NCBI RefSeq assembly: GCF_041438865.1
Contig: NZ_CP109450.1
Coordinates: 6,016,501 to 6,080,500, forward strand
From: Streptomyces sp. NBC_01471
GTDB taxonomy: Bacteria; Actinomycetota; Actinomycetes; Streptomycetales; Streptomycetaceae
Reading direction: 5' to 3'
DNA: 64,000 nucleotides
The translations under genes and the position numbers were made by a program. Each line of letters starts with the position of its first letter. The stretch's first letter is position 1. The notes below the pieces were generated by a model, which was not told the origin of the DNA, did not search any database, and saw only the letters and a program-made list of their open reading frames with translations. Below are positions 7,607 through 15,110 of this stretch, piece after piece.

Positions 7607-9370
7607 TTACAGGCCGAGCTCGACCTCGAACTCGCCGGCCTCCAGGATCGCCTTGACCGTCGTCAGGTAACGGGCCGCGTCGGCGCCGTCCACCAGGCGG
7701 TGGTCGTAGGAGAGAGCCAGGTACGTCATGTCGCGGACGCCGATGACGGTGCCCTCGGCGGTCTCGATGACGGCCGGACGCTTGACGGTCGCGCCGATGC
7801 CCAGGATGGCTGCCTGGTTCGGCGGGACGATGACCGTGTCGAACAGCGCACCGCGCGAGCCGGTGTTGCTGATCGTGAAGGTCGCACCGGACAGCTCGTC
7901 CGGGCTGATCTTGCTGGACCGGACCTTGCCGGCCAGCTCCGCGGTCTTCTTCGAGATGCCGGCGAGGTTGAGGTCGCCCGCGTCCTTGATGACCGGGGTC
8001 ATCAGACCCTTCTCGGAGTCCACCGCGATACCGATGTTCTCGGTGTCGAAGTAGGTGATCGTGCCCTCGTCCTCGTTGATCCGGGCGTTGACGACCGGGT
8101 GGGCCTTCAGCGCCTGGGCGGCGGCCTTGACGAAGAACGGCATCGGGGACAGCTTGACGCCCTCGCGGGCGGCGAAGCTCTCCTTGGCCTGGTTGCGCAG
8201 CTTCATCAGCTTGGTGATGTCCACCTCGACCACGGTGGTCAGCTGAGCCTGGCTGTGCAGCGCCTTCATCATGTTGTCGCCGATGACCTTGCGCATGCGG
8301 GTCATCTTGACGGTCTGGCCGCGCAGCGGGGACGCCTCCAGCTTCGGCGCCCTGGCGGCGGCCGCCGGAGCCGCGGACGGCGCCGGGGCGGCGGCCTTGG
8401 CGGCCTCCGCTGCGGAGATGACGTCCTGCTTGCGGATGCGGCCACCCACGCCGGTGCCCTTGACCGAGCCCAGCGCGACACCGTTCTCGGCGGCGAGCTT
8501 GCGGACCAGCGGGGTCACGTAGGCGGCGTCGTCAGCGGCGGTCGCGGCCGGAGCCGGAGCCGGGGCCGGGGTGACGGGGGCGGGCGCCGGAGAGGCGGCC
8601 GGGGCGGGCGTCGGCGCCGGAGCCGCAGGTGCGGCGGGCGCGGCCGGGGCCGGCTGGGCGGGGGCCGGGGCCGGAGCGGCCGGGGCCGGCGCGGCGGCCG
8701 GAGCCGGAGCGGCCGGTGCCGGGGTGGCAGCGGGGGCCGGGGCGGCGGGCGCCGCGGCCGGGGCCGCACCCTTCGCACCGACGACGGCGAGCCGGGCGCC
8801 GACCTCGGCGGTCTCGTCCTCGCCGACCAGGATCTCCAGCAGGGTGCCCGCCACGGGCGACGGGATCTCGGTGTCGACCTTGTCGGTCGAGACCTCCAGC
8901 AGCGGCTCGTCCTCGGCGACGTCGTCGCCGACTTCCTTGAGCCAGCGGGTGACGGTGCCCTCGGTGACGCTCTCGCCGAGCGCCGGCAGGGTGACGTCGG
9001 TGCCCTCGGCGGAACCGCCGGCGGCGGGCGCCTCGGCGGCGGGTGCCTCGGCGGCAGGCGCGGGGGCCTCGGCGGCGGGGGCCTCGGCGGCGGGTGCTTC
9101 GGCGGCGGCCGGGGCCGGGGCGGCAGCGCCCGTGCCGTCGTCGATGATGGCCAGCTCGGCGCCGACCTCGACGGTCTCGTCCTCGGCGACCTTGATGGAG
9201 GCCAGCACACCGGAAGCCGGGGCCGGGATCTCGGTGTCGACCTTGTCGGTCGAGACCTCCAGCAGCGGCTCATCGGCCTCGACGCGCTCGCCCTCGGCCT
9301 TGAGCCAGCGGGTGACGGTGCCCTCGGTGACGCTCTCGCCGAGCGCCGGCAGGGTTACGGAAACCGACAT
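7607..9370 (-). CDS. sucB: Dihydrolipoamide acyltransferase (E2), two lipoyl domains
   Basis: Core acyltransferase of the 2-oxoacid dehydrogenase complexes, 587 residues. Two nearly identical lipoyl domains carry the motif STDKVDTEIP with lipoyl lysines at K43 and K164. Each is followed by a long Ala/Pro linker (about residues 82-120 and 200-280). An E3/E1-binding domain (VTPLVRKLAAENGV) lies at about 284-320. The C-terminal catalytic domain ends with DHRLVDGAD; H557 and D561 are the transferase residues. Many databases name this family SucB, although in actinobacteria the same E2 (DlaT in mycobacteria) serves pyruvate dehydrogenase too. It is 72 bp downstream of lpd and probably co-transcribed. 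Start has AAGGAG. Confidence 0.95.
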   Translation of the reverse strand: MSVSVTLPALGESVTEGTVTRWLKAEGERVEADEPLLEVSTDKVDTEIPAPASGVLASIKVAEDETVEVGAELAIIDDGTGAAAPAPAAAEAPAAEAPAAEAPAPAAEAPAAEAPAAGGSAEGTDVTLPALGESVTEGTVTRWLKEVGDDVAEDEPLLEVSTDKVDTEIPSPVAGTLLEILVGEDETAEVGARLAVVGAKGAAPAAAPAAPAPAATPAPAAPAPAAAPAPAAPAPAPAQPAPAAPAAPAAPAPTPAPAASPAPAPVTPAPAPAPAATAADDAAYVTPLVRKLAAENGVALGSVKGTGVGGRIRKQDVISAAEAAKAAAPAPSAAPAAAARAPKLEASPLRGQTVKMTRMRKVIGDNMMKALHSQAQLTTVVEVDITKLMKLRNQAKESFAAREGVKLSPMPFFVKAAAQALKAHPVVNARINEDEGTITYFDTENIGIAVDSEKGLMTPVIKDAGDLNLAGISKKTAELAGKVRSSKISPDELSGATFTISNTGSRGALFDTVIVPPNQAAILGIGATVKRPAVIETAEGTVIGVRDMTYLALSYDHRLVDGADAARYLTTVKAILEAGEFEVELGL

Positions 9371-9442
9371 GGTTTCAGTTGCTCCTTACGGAAAAGTGAA
9401 GTGGTCGTCGCGTCCCTGGGACTCAGTGCCCGGGAGGGGCTG

Positions 9443-10831
9443 CTAGTCGTGGGAGTGCAGGGGCTTGCCGGCCAGGGCCAGGTGGGCCTCGCCGAGCGCC
9501 TCGCTCTGCGTCGGGTGCGCGTGGATGAGCTGCGCGACCTCGGCCGGCAGAGCTTCCCAGTTGTAGATCAGCTGGGCTTCGCCGACCTGCTCGCCCATCC
9601 GGTCACCGACCATGTGGACGCCGACGACGGCACCGTCCTTGACCTGGACGAGCTTGATCTCACCCGCGGTCTTGAGGATCTTGCTCTTGCCGTTGCCCGC
9701 GAGGCTGTACTTGAGGGCGACGACCTTGTCCGCGCCGTACACCTCCTTGGCCTTGGCCTCGGAGAGTCCCACCGATGCGACCTCGGGGTGGCAGTACGTC
9801 ACCTTCGGCACACCGTCGTAGTCGATCGGCACGGTCGCCAGACCGGCCAGACGCTCCGCGACGAGGATGCCCTCGGCGAAGCCGACGTGTGCGAGCTGAA
9901 GGGTCGGGACCAGGTCACCGACGGCCGAGATGGTCTCGACGTTGGTCCGCATGGACCCGTCGACCAGGACGTAGCCGCGGTCCATCGCGACGCCCTGCTC
10001 CTCGTAACCGAGGCCCTGCGAGACCGGTCCGCGGCCGATGGCCACGAGCAGCACCTCGGCCTCGAACTCCTTGCCGTCGGCCAGCGTGACCTTGACACCC
10101 TTCTCGGTGTACTCGGCCTTGTCGAAGAAGGTGCCCAGGTTGAACTTGATCCCGCGCTTGCGGAACGCGCGCTCCAGGAGCTTCGAGCTGTTCTCGTCCT
10201 CGACCGGCACCAGGTGCTTCAGGCCCTCGACGATGGTCACCTCGGCGCCGAAGGACTTCCACGCCGAGGCGAACTCGACGCCGATGACGCCGCCGCCCAG
10301 GATGATCGCGGACTCCGGGACCCGGTCCAGCGTCAGGGCGTGGTCGGAGGAGATGATGCGGTTTCCGTCGATCTCCAGGCCGGGCAGCGACTTCGGTACG
10401 GAGCCGGTGGCCAGGAGGATGTGGCGGCCCTGGATGCGCTTGCCGTCCACATCGACCGAGGTGGGGGAGGAGAGACGCCCCTCGCCCTCGATGTAGGTCA
10501 CCTTGCGGGAGGCGACCAGTCCCTGCAGGCCCTTGTAGAGGCCCGCGATCACGTCGTCCTTGTACTTGTGGACCCCGGCGATGTCGATGCCCTCGAAGGT
10601 GGCCTTGACACCGAACTGCTCGCTCTCGCGCGCCTGGTCGGCGATCTCGCCGGCGTGCAGCAGGGCCTTGGTGGGGATGCAGCCGTTGTGCAGGCAGGTA
10701 CCGCCCAGCTTGTTCTTCTCGATCAGGGCGACGTCGAGACCAAGCTGCGCCCCGCGCAGCGCCGCGGCGTAACCGCCGCTACCGCCGCCGAGAATCACTA
10801 GGTCGAAAACGGTGCTGGCGTCGTTCGCCAC
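9443..10831 (-). CDS. lpdA: Dihydrolipoyl dehydrogenase (E3)
   Basis: FAD flavoprotein of 462 residues that reoxidises the dihydrolipoyl groups of E2 and reduces NAD. The N-terminal FAD motif is LVILGGGSGGYAAALRGAQ (about residues 11-29). The redox disulfide is GGTCLHNGCIPTK with C46 and C51. An NAD-binding motif ILGGGVIGVEFASAW lies mid-protein, and the catalytic base is in the C-terminal HAHPTQSEALGEAH. Start set at GTG 10831, with GGAGG 10 nt upstream; the frame stays open to 11791 without family similarity. First gene of a probable lpdA-E2 operon supplying E3 for the PDH/ODH complexes. Confidence 0.96.
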   Translation of the reverse strand: MANDASTVFDLVILGGGSGGYAAALRGAQLGLDVALIEKNKLGGTCLHNGCIPTKALLHAGEIADQARESEQFGVKATFEGIDIAGVHKYKDDVIAGLYKGLQGLVASRKVTYIEGEGRLSSPTSVDVDGKRIQGRHILLATGSVPKSLPGLEIDGNRIISSDHALTLDRVPESAIILGGGVIGVEFASAWKSFGAEVTIVEGLKHLVPVEDENSSKLLERAFRKRGIKFNLGTFFDKAEYTEKGVKVTLADGKEFEAEVLLVAIGRGPVSQGLGYEEQGVAMDRGYVLVDGSMRTNVETISAVGDLVPTLQLAHVGFAEGILVAERLAGLATVPIDYDGVPKVTYCHPEVASVGLSEAKAKEVYGADKVVALKYSLAGNGKSKILKTAGEIKLVQVKDGAVVGVHMVGDRMGEQVGEAQLIYNWEALPAEVAQLIHAHPTQSEALGEAHLALAGKPLHSHD

Positions 10832-11081
10832 GTCACGTCCTCCATGCATGGTGCGCCGGTCCGGTCTTCCCTGACCGGGCGGCGGCGGGTGTACGGCCGC
10901 TTTTATTTCGGCCCTGTGGTGGGGGCCCTGTCCTGCCGAAGACCCATCTTCGCACTTGTCGGCCGTGGACGGGACGCCGGGCCGCAGTGTGGTACGTCCC
11001 ATCCGCCCTCCGGGCCCCTTGCCCCGGCGTACGTACGTACGGATTTCGTTCAGGGCGAACACCGGCAAAGGCGGGGCAAAG
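10832..11081. other. Intergenic region upstream of lpdA
   Basis: About 250 bp before the pepA terminator. It contains a self-complementary run CGTACGTACGTACG (11028-11041) and a small hairpin CGAAGA/TCTTCG (10937-10952). On the minus strand an A/T-rich AAATAAAA stretch (around 10901-10908) could be part of an lpdA -10 region. No coding region is supported here. Confidence 0.4.
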
Positions 11082-11118
11082 CCGTACGGCCCCGGGCGTG
11101 GAGCCCGGGGCCGTACGG
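11082..11118 (-). terminator. pepA terminator
   Basis: Perfect 16-bp inverted repeat (11082-11097 with 11103-11118), 5-nt loop, 18 nt past the pepA stop on the minus strand. Confidence 0.75.
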
Positions 11119-11136
11119 GAGGTGCGGTGGCGCGGA

Positions 11137-12669
11137 TCAGCCGAGGTCGCCGTCGGCGGTGCGCTCCGCGAGGCGCACCAGGGTGCGGATCGCCGAGCCG
11201 GTGCCGCCCTTGGGGGTGTACCCGAAGGGGCCCGCCTCGTTGAAGGCAGGACCCGCGATGTCCAGGTGGGCCCAGGTGATGCCCTCGCCGACGAACTCCT
11301 TCAGGAACAGACCGGCGACCAGGCCGCCGCCCATCCGCTCGCCCATGTTGGCGATGTCGGCGGTGGGGGAGTCCATGCCCTTGCGCAGGTCGGCCGGGAG
11401 CGGCATCGGCCAGGACGGCTCGCCGACCTCCTCCGCGATCTCGTGCAGCTCGGTACGGAAGGCGTCGTCGTTCGACATGATGCCGAAGGTGCGGCTGCCG
11501 AGCGCCATCATCATCGCGCCGGTCAGTGTCGCCACGTCGACGATCGCGTCCGGGGTCTCCTCGGAGGCCTTCGCCAGCGCGTCGGCCAGCACCAGCCGGC
11601 CCTCGGCGTCGGTGTTGAGGACCTCGACGGTCTTGCCGCTGTACATCCGCAGCACGTCGCCCGGGCGGGTGGCCGAGCCGGAGGGCATGTTCTCGGCGAG
11701 CGCCAGCCAGCCGGTCACGTTGACCCGCAGGCCGAGCCGCGCGGCGGTGACGACGGCGGCGAACACGGCGGCGGCGCCGGCCATGTCGCACTTCATCGTC
11801 TCGTTGTGGCCGGCCGGCTTGAGCGAGATGCCGCCCGAGTCGTACGTGATGCCCTTGCCGACGAAGGCGAGTGACTTCTCCGCCTTGGAGTGCGTGTACG
11901 AGAGCTTCACCAGCCGCGGCGGGGCCTCCGAGCCGACACCGACGCCGAGGATGCCGCCGAAGCCGCCCTTGGCGAGCGCCTTCTCGTCGAGCACCTGCAC
12001 CTTGACGCCGTGCTCCTTGCCGGCCGCGGTCGCGACAGCGGCGAAGGACGCCGGGTTCAGCTCGTTCGGCGGGGTGTTGACCAGGTCGCGGGCGCGGTTG
12101 ATCTCCTCGGCGACGGCCACGGCGCGCTCGGCGGCGGCCTTGTGCGCCTTGTCCCGCGGCTTGGCGCCCAGCAGGGCGGCCTCGCCGAGCGGACCCTTGG
12201 CGTCCTTGGGGACGGCCTGGAACGCGGTGAAGGCGTACGCCCCGAGCAGCGCGCCCTCGCCGATCGCCTGGACGTCCTCGGCGGCGGTGACGGGCAGCGC
12301 GAAGGCGGCCTTCTTGGCACCGGCCAGCACCCGGGCGGCGACACCGGCGGCGCGGCGCAGCGTCTCCTCGGCGTACTCGCCGTCCCCGGCGTCACCCGCA
12401 TCCGTCTTGTCCGGTACGGCGCCCAGCCCGACGGCCAGGACGACCGGGGCCTTGAGGCCGGCGGGCGCGGGGACCTTGGTCGCCTCGCCCTCGGCGCCGG
12501 TGGCACCCAGGGTCTCCAGAACGGCGGCGAGCTTCCCGCCGAACGCCTTGTCCACGGCTTCGGCGCCCGGTGCGACCACGGGGCCCTTGGCGCCCTTCGC
12601 CACGCCTACGACGACGGCGTCGGCGCGCAGCGTCGCGGCGCCGGCCGTGCTGAGAGTGAGAGCAGTCAC
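11137..12669 (-). CDS. pepA: Leucyl aminopeptidase (M17 family)
   Basis: Cytosolic di-zinc aminopeptidase of 510 residues that releases N-terminal residues from peptides. The N-terminal macro-like domain is followed by the catalytic M17 domain. Metal and catalytic residues are visible in VGKGITYDSGGISLKP, KCDMAGAAAV and NTDAEGRLVLADAL, the family signature. Length is typical for the family. GTG start at 12669; the Shine-Dalgarno is weak. It stands alone between cobS and lpdA, with its own terminator. In mycobacteria the corresponding gene (pepB) is also close to cobS and dlaT, which supports ancestral synteny. Confidence 0.96.
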   Translation of the reverse strand: MTALTLSTAGAATLRADAVVVGVAKGAKGPVVAPGAEAVDKAFGGKLAAVLETLGATGAEGEATKVPAPAGLKAPVVLAVGLGAVPDKTDAGDAGDGEYAEETLRRAAGVAARVLAGAKKAAFALPVTAAEDVQAIGEGALLGAYAFTAFQAVPKDAKGPLGEAALLGAKPRDKAHKAAAERAVAVAEEINRARDLVNTPPNELNPASFAAVATAAGKEHGVKVQVLDEKALAKGGFGGILGVGVGSEAPPRLVKLSYTHSKAEKSLAFVGKGITYDSGGISLKPAGHNETMKCDMAGAAAVFAAVVTAARLGLRVNVTGWLALAENMPSGSATRPGDVLRMYSGKTVEVLNTDAEGRLVLADALAKASEETPDAIVDVATLTGAMMMALGSRTFGIMSNDDAFRTELHEIAEEVGEPSWPMPLPADLRKGMDSPTADIANMGERMGGGLVAGLFLKEFVGEGITWAHLDIAGPAFNEAGPFGYTPKGGTGSAIRTLVRLAERTADGDLG

Positions 12670-12841
12670 GGTGGTGAAATCTCGCTTCCGTTGAGTTGGT
12701 CGGTGGCCGATGGATGGGGCCGCCCCGCCGCAGAGCCTACGCTCGGTGACGGAAATCGCCCACGCGGGCTGCTTATTAGACAGAGCAGCAAATAAAGCGG
12801 GGCCCCGGACCGGCCGGAACGGCGCGGCCGGGACGCTCCCG

Positions 12842-13606
12842 CTATCCGAACGTCAGCACCAGCAGGGCCGCCGTCGCCGCCGTCTCGGCCAGCGCCCCGA
12901 AGACGTCGCCGGTCACCCCGCCGAAGCGGCGCACGCAGCGCCGCAGCAGGAGTTGGGCCGCGCCGAGCGCCAGCAGCACGGCGAGTGCGTGGCGCAGCGC
13001 CCCGTACGGTCCGAGGAGCGCGCCGGCCGCCGCGCACACCGCGGTGACGCCAACGGCCGCTCCCAGCGCGGCCCCTGTGGGTACGGTCCCGGCCACCGCC
13101 GCGCCCAGCCCGTCCGGGCGGGCGGCGGGTACGCCCCGGCGGCAGGCGAGCGTCAGCGCCAGCCTGGCCGCGAGCGCGCAGACGACCGCGCCGGCCGCTC
13201 CGTGCGCCCAGCCCTCCCCGTACAGCCGGTCCAGCGCGGCGACCTGGGCGAGCAGGACGAGGACCAGCGTCACCACCCCGAACGGGCCGATGTCCGACTG
13301 CTTCATGACGCGCAGCGCGTTCTCGGCCGGCTTCGCGCTGCCGAGTCCGTCGGCGACGTCCGCGAGCCCGTCCAGATGCAGGCCGCGGGTCAGCACCGCA
13401 GGTACGGCTGTGCTCGTTACGGCCGCGAGCAGCGGACCCGGTCCGAGCAGCAGCACCGGTGCGCCGAGCGCCGCCGCGCACGCCCCCACGACCAGGCCGG
13501 CCAGCGGGGCGCAGAGCATGCCCGAGCGCGCCGCGGCCCGGTCCCAGCGCGTCACACGGACCGGGAGGACCGTGAGCGTGCCGAAGGCGAAACGTATGCC
13601 GTCCAT
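12842..13606 (-). CDS. cobS: Adenosylcobinamide-GDP ribazoletransferase (cobalamin synthase)
   Basis: Integral membrane enzyme of 254 residues joining adenosylcobinamide-GDP and alpha-ribazole to make adenosylcobalamin. The N-terminal MDGIRFAFGTLTVLPV and the motif LTRGLHLDGLADVADGLGS with downstream MKQSDIGPFGV are diagnostic of CobS; the acidic residues there bind Mg. The rest is hydrophobic, with about six membrane segments. cobT and cobU, which make its two substrates, lie 3-6 kb away on the same strand, separated by membrane protein genes. No cobalamin riboswitch was seen upstream. ATG start at 13606. Confidence 0.95.
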   Translation of the reverse strand: MDGIRFAFGTLTVLPVRVTRWDRAAARSGMLCAPLAGLVVGACAAALGAPVLLLGPGPLLAAVTSTAVPAVLTRGLHLDGLADVADGLGSAKPAENALRVMKQSDIGPFGVVTLVLVLLAQVAALDRLYGEGWAHGAAGAVVCALAARLALTLACRRGVPAARPDGLGAAVAGTVPTGAALGAAVGVTAVCAAAGALLGPYGALRHALAVLLALGAAQLLLRRCVRRFGGVTGDVFGALAETAATAALLVLTFG

Positions 13607-13674
13607 GGCGCGCAGGCTATCCGCTGCCGCGGGCGGATAAGTTGCCCGTAACAGTCAAAAGGGAAGCGGGTGGC

Positions 13675-14454
13675 ATGGGTCACTGGTGGGCGCGGAACAT
13701 CGTGGAACCGGGCAAGCTCCCGCTGACGCTGGCGCTGTTCTCCTTCGTCCTGTCCTTCGTGGCCGTGCGGTCCGTCGCCCGGCTCATCCGCGCCGGCCGC
13801 GGCCCGTTCCGGAACGTGACCCCGGGCGGTATGCACATCCACCATGTGGTGCCCGGCGTCATCCTGGTGATCGTCGGCGGCTTCGGCGCGGTGGCCAGCG
13901 GGCGGTACGGGGTGGGCGCCGCGGTCTGCGCGGTCATCTTCGGCACCGGGGCGGGCCTGGTCCTCGACGAGTTCGCCCTGCTCCTCCACCTCGCCGACGT
14001 GTACTGGAGCGAACAGGGCCGCAAGAGCGTCGAGATCGTGGTGCTCACCGCGGCCCTGGTGGGGCTGATCCTGGGCGGCTTCCTGCCGTTCGGCGTCAAT
14101 GAGCTGTCGCCCCAGGAGGCCCAGGACCGCGGGGTGTTCGCGGTGAACGCCGCGCTCAACTTCGCGTTCGCGCTCATCGCGCTGAGCAAGGGCAAACCCC
14201 GGACCGCCCTGATCGGCGCGGTGATCCCGTTCGTCGCGCTGGTCGGCGCCGTGCGGCTGGCCCGGCCGGTGTCCCCGTGGGCCAAGCGGTTCTACCGCCA
14301 CCGGCACCGGGCCCGTGCCCGGGCGATCCGGCGCGCCTACCGTCACGACAGGCGCTGGGCGGGCCCCCGGCGCCGGCTTGAGGAGTTCATCGGCGGAGCC
14401 CCCGACCCGGACCGGACCACGCTGCCCGGAGGGGACGGCGGCCCGCCCCGCTGA
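13675..14454 (+). CDS. Polytopic membrane protein of unknown function
   Basis: Protein of 259 residues with about six predicted transmembrane helices. A histidine cluster MHIHHVVPG (about residues 49-57) sits at a membrane boundary. A conserved-looking acidic/aromatic segment LVLDEFALLLHLADVYWSEQG lies between helices, and the C-terminus is strongly basic and cytoplasmic (RHRHRARARAIRRAYRHDRR). Start chosen at ATG 13675, preceded by GGGAAG; an in-frame GTG-type start at 13642 lacks a good ribosome site. It diverges from cobS. Its last 112 bp overlap the end of the convergent rhomboid-like gene. I do not recognise a function; the His/Asp motifs could bind metal. Confidence 0.82.
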   Translation: MGHWWARNIVEPGKLPLTLALFSFVLSFVAVRSVARLIRAGRGPFRNVTPGGMHIHHVVPGVILVIVGGFGAVASGRYGVGAAVCAVIFGTGAGLVLDEFALLLHLADVYWSEQGRKSVEIVVLTAALVGLILGGFLPFGVNELSPQEAQDRGVFAVNAALNFAFALIALSKGKPRTALIGAVIPFVALVGAVRLARPVSPWAKRFYRHRHRARARAIRRAYRHDRRWAGPRRRLEEFIGGAPDPDRTTLPGGDGGPPR

Positions 14455-15110
14455 AGCCGGCGGTCCCGCCAGGCCGCCAGGGCGCAGAGCGCCAGCGCGG
14501 TCAGGATCGCCGCCAGATGCTCCTTGCCCGCCAGGTTGTCCTTGACGACCAGCTCCAGGACCATGCCCACGATCACCGCGCCCGCCGTCCACCGGGCGCC
14601 CAGCCGCCAGCAGACGAAGACGGCGAGACCGACCACGGCGGCCGACGGCCCGGTGTCGACGATCAGCGCGTCCGATGCCTTCACGCCGAGGCCGCTGCCG
14701 GGCCCCAGCGAGATCGCGACGCGGGCGTACAGGGTCCCGGCGAGTGTGGTGACGTACGAGATCAGCAGCGTCCGCCACCAGCCGATGCAGATCTCCGCGA
14801 TGCCGAACACCAGCAGGATCTGGAGCAGCGCGCCCCAGACCGGCAGGTCCAGCGCCGGTACGAACAGCGAGAGCGGGGTGCGCAGCAGTGCGAGCCAGAG
14901 GGGGTCCATCGCCCGGACGAACCCGATGTCCTGCACCGGCCGCAGCCCCCACGACTGGTTCTGCACGGCCTGGAAACACGCGGTCAGGACGACGGCGCCG
15001 AGCGTCAGCGGGACGGCGCGCCACTTCCGGGCGACGAGCGCCGTCCGTACGGCGGTGAACAGCGGCCCCCACTCGCGGCGGGCCGCGGCGCGCAGGGCGC
15101 CCCGGTTCAC
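14343..15110 (-). CDS. Rhomboid-like integral membrane protein
   Basis: Protein of 255 residues with about six transmembrane helices and a cytoplasmic basic tail. Its topology is rhomboid-like: a TGPSAAVVGLAVF segment stands where rhomboids have GxSG, and a late helix has EHLAAILTALALC in place of HxxxG. Whether this is an active Ser-His dyad is uncertain. GTG start at 15108-15110 overlaps the TGA of the upstream DUF2156 gene (GTGA), so the two are translationally coupled and likely act together in the membrane. The 3' end overlaps the convergent gene by 112 bp. Function not known. Confidence 0.8.
   Translation of the reverse strand: MNRGALRAAARREWGPLFTAVRTALVARKWRAVPLTLGAVVLTACFQAVQNQSWGLRPVQDIGFVRAMDPLWLALLRTPLSLFVPALDLPVWGALLQILLVFGIAEICIGWWRTLLISYVTTLAGTLYARVAISLGPGSGLGVKASDALIVDTGPSAAVVGLAVFVCWRLGARWTAGAVIVGMVLELVVKDNLAGKEHLAAILTALALCALAAWRDRRLQRGGPPSPPGSVVRSGSGAPPMNSSSRRRGPAQRLS

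Noticed and set aside
8530..9130. Highly repetitive GC-rich tracts inside the E2 gene
   Set aside because: They encode the Ala/Pro linkers between lipoyl and binding domains; the repeats are explained by the protein.
10832..11791. Upstream extension of the lpdA frame
   Set aside because: It runs through the pepA terminator and overlaps pepA in antisense; family similarity and the ribosome site both place the start at 10831.
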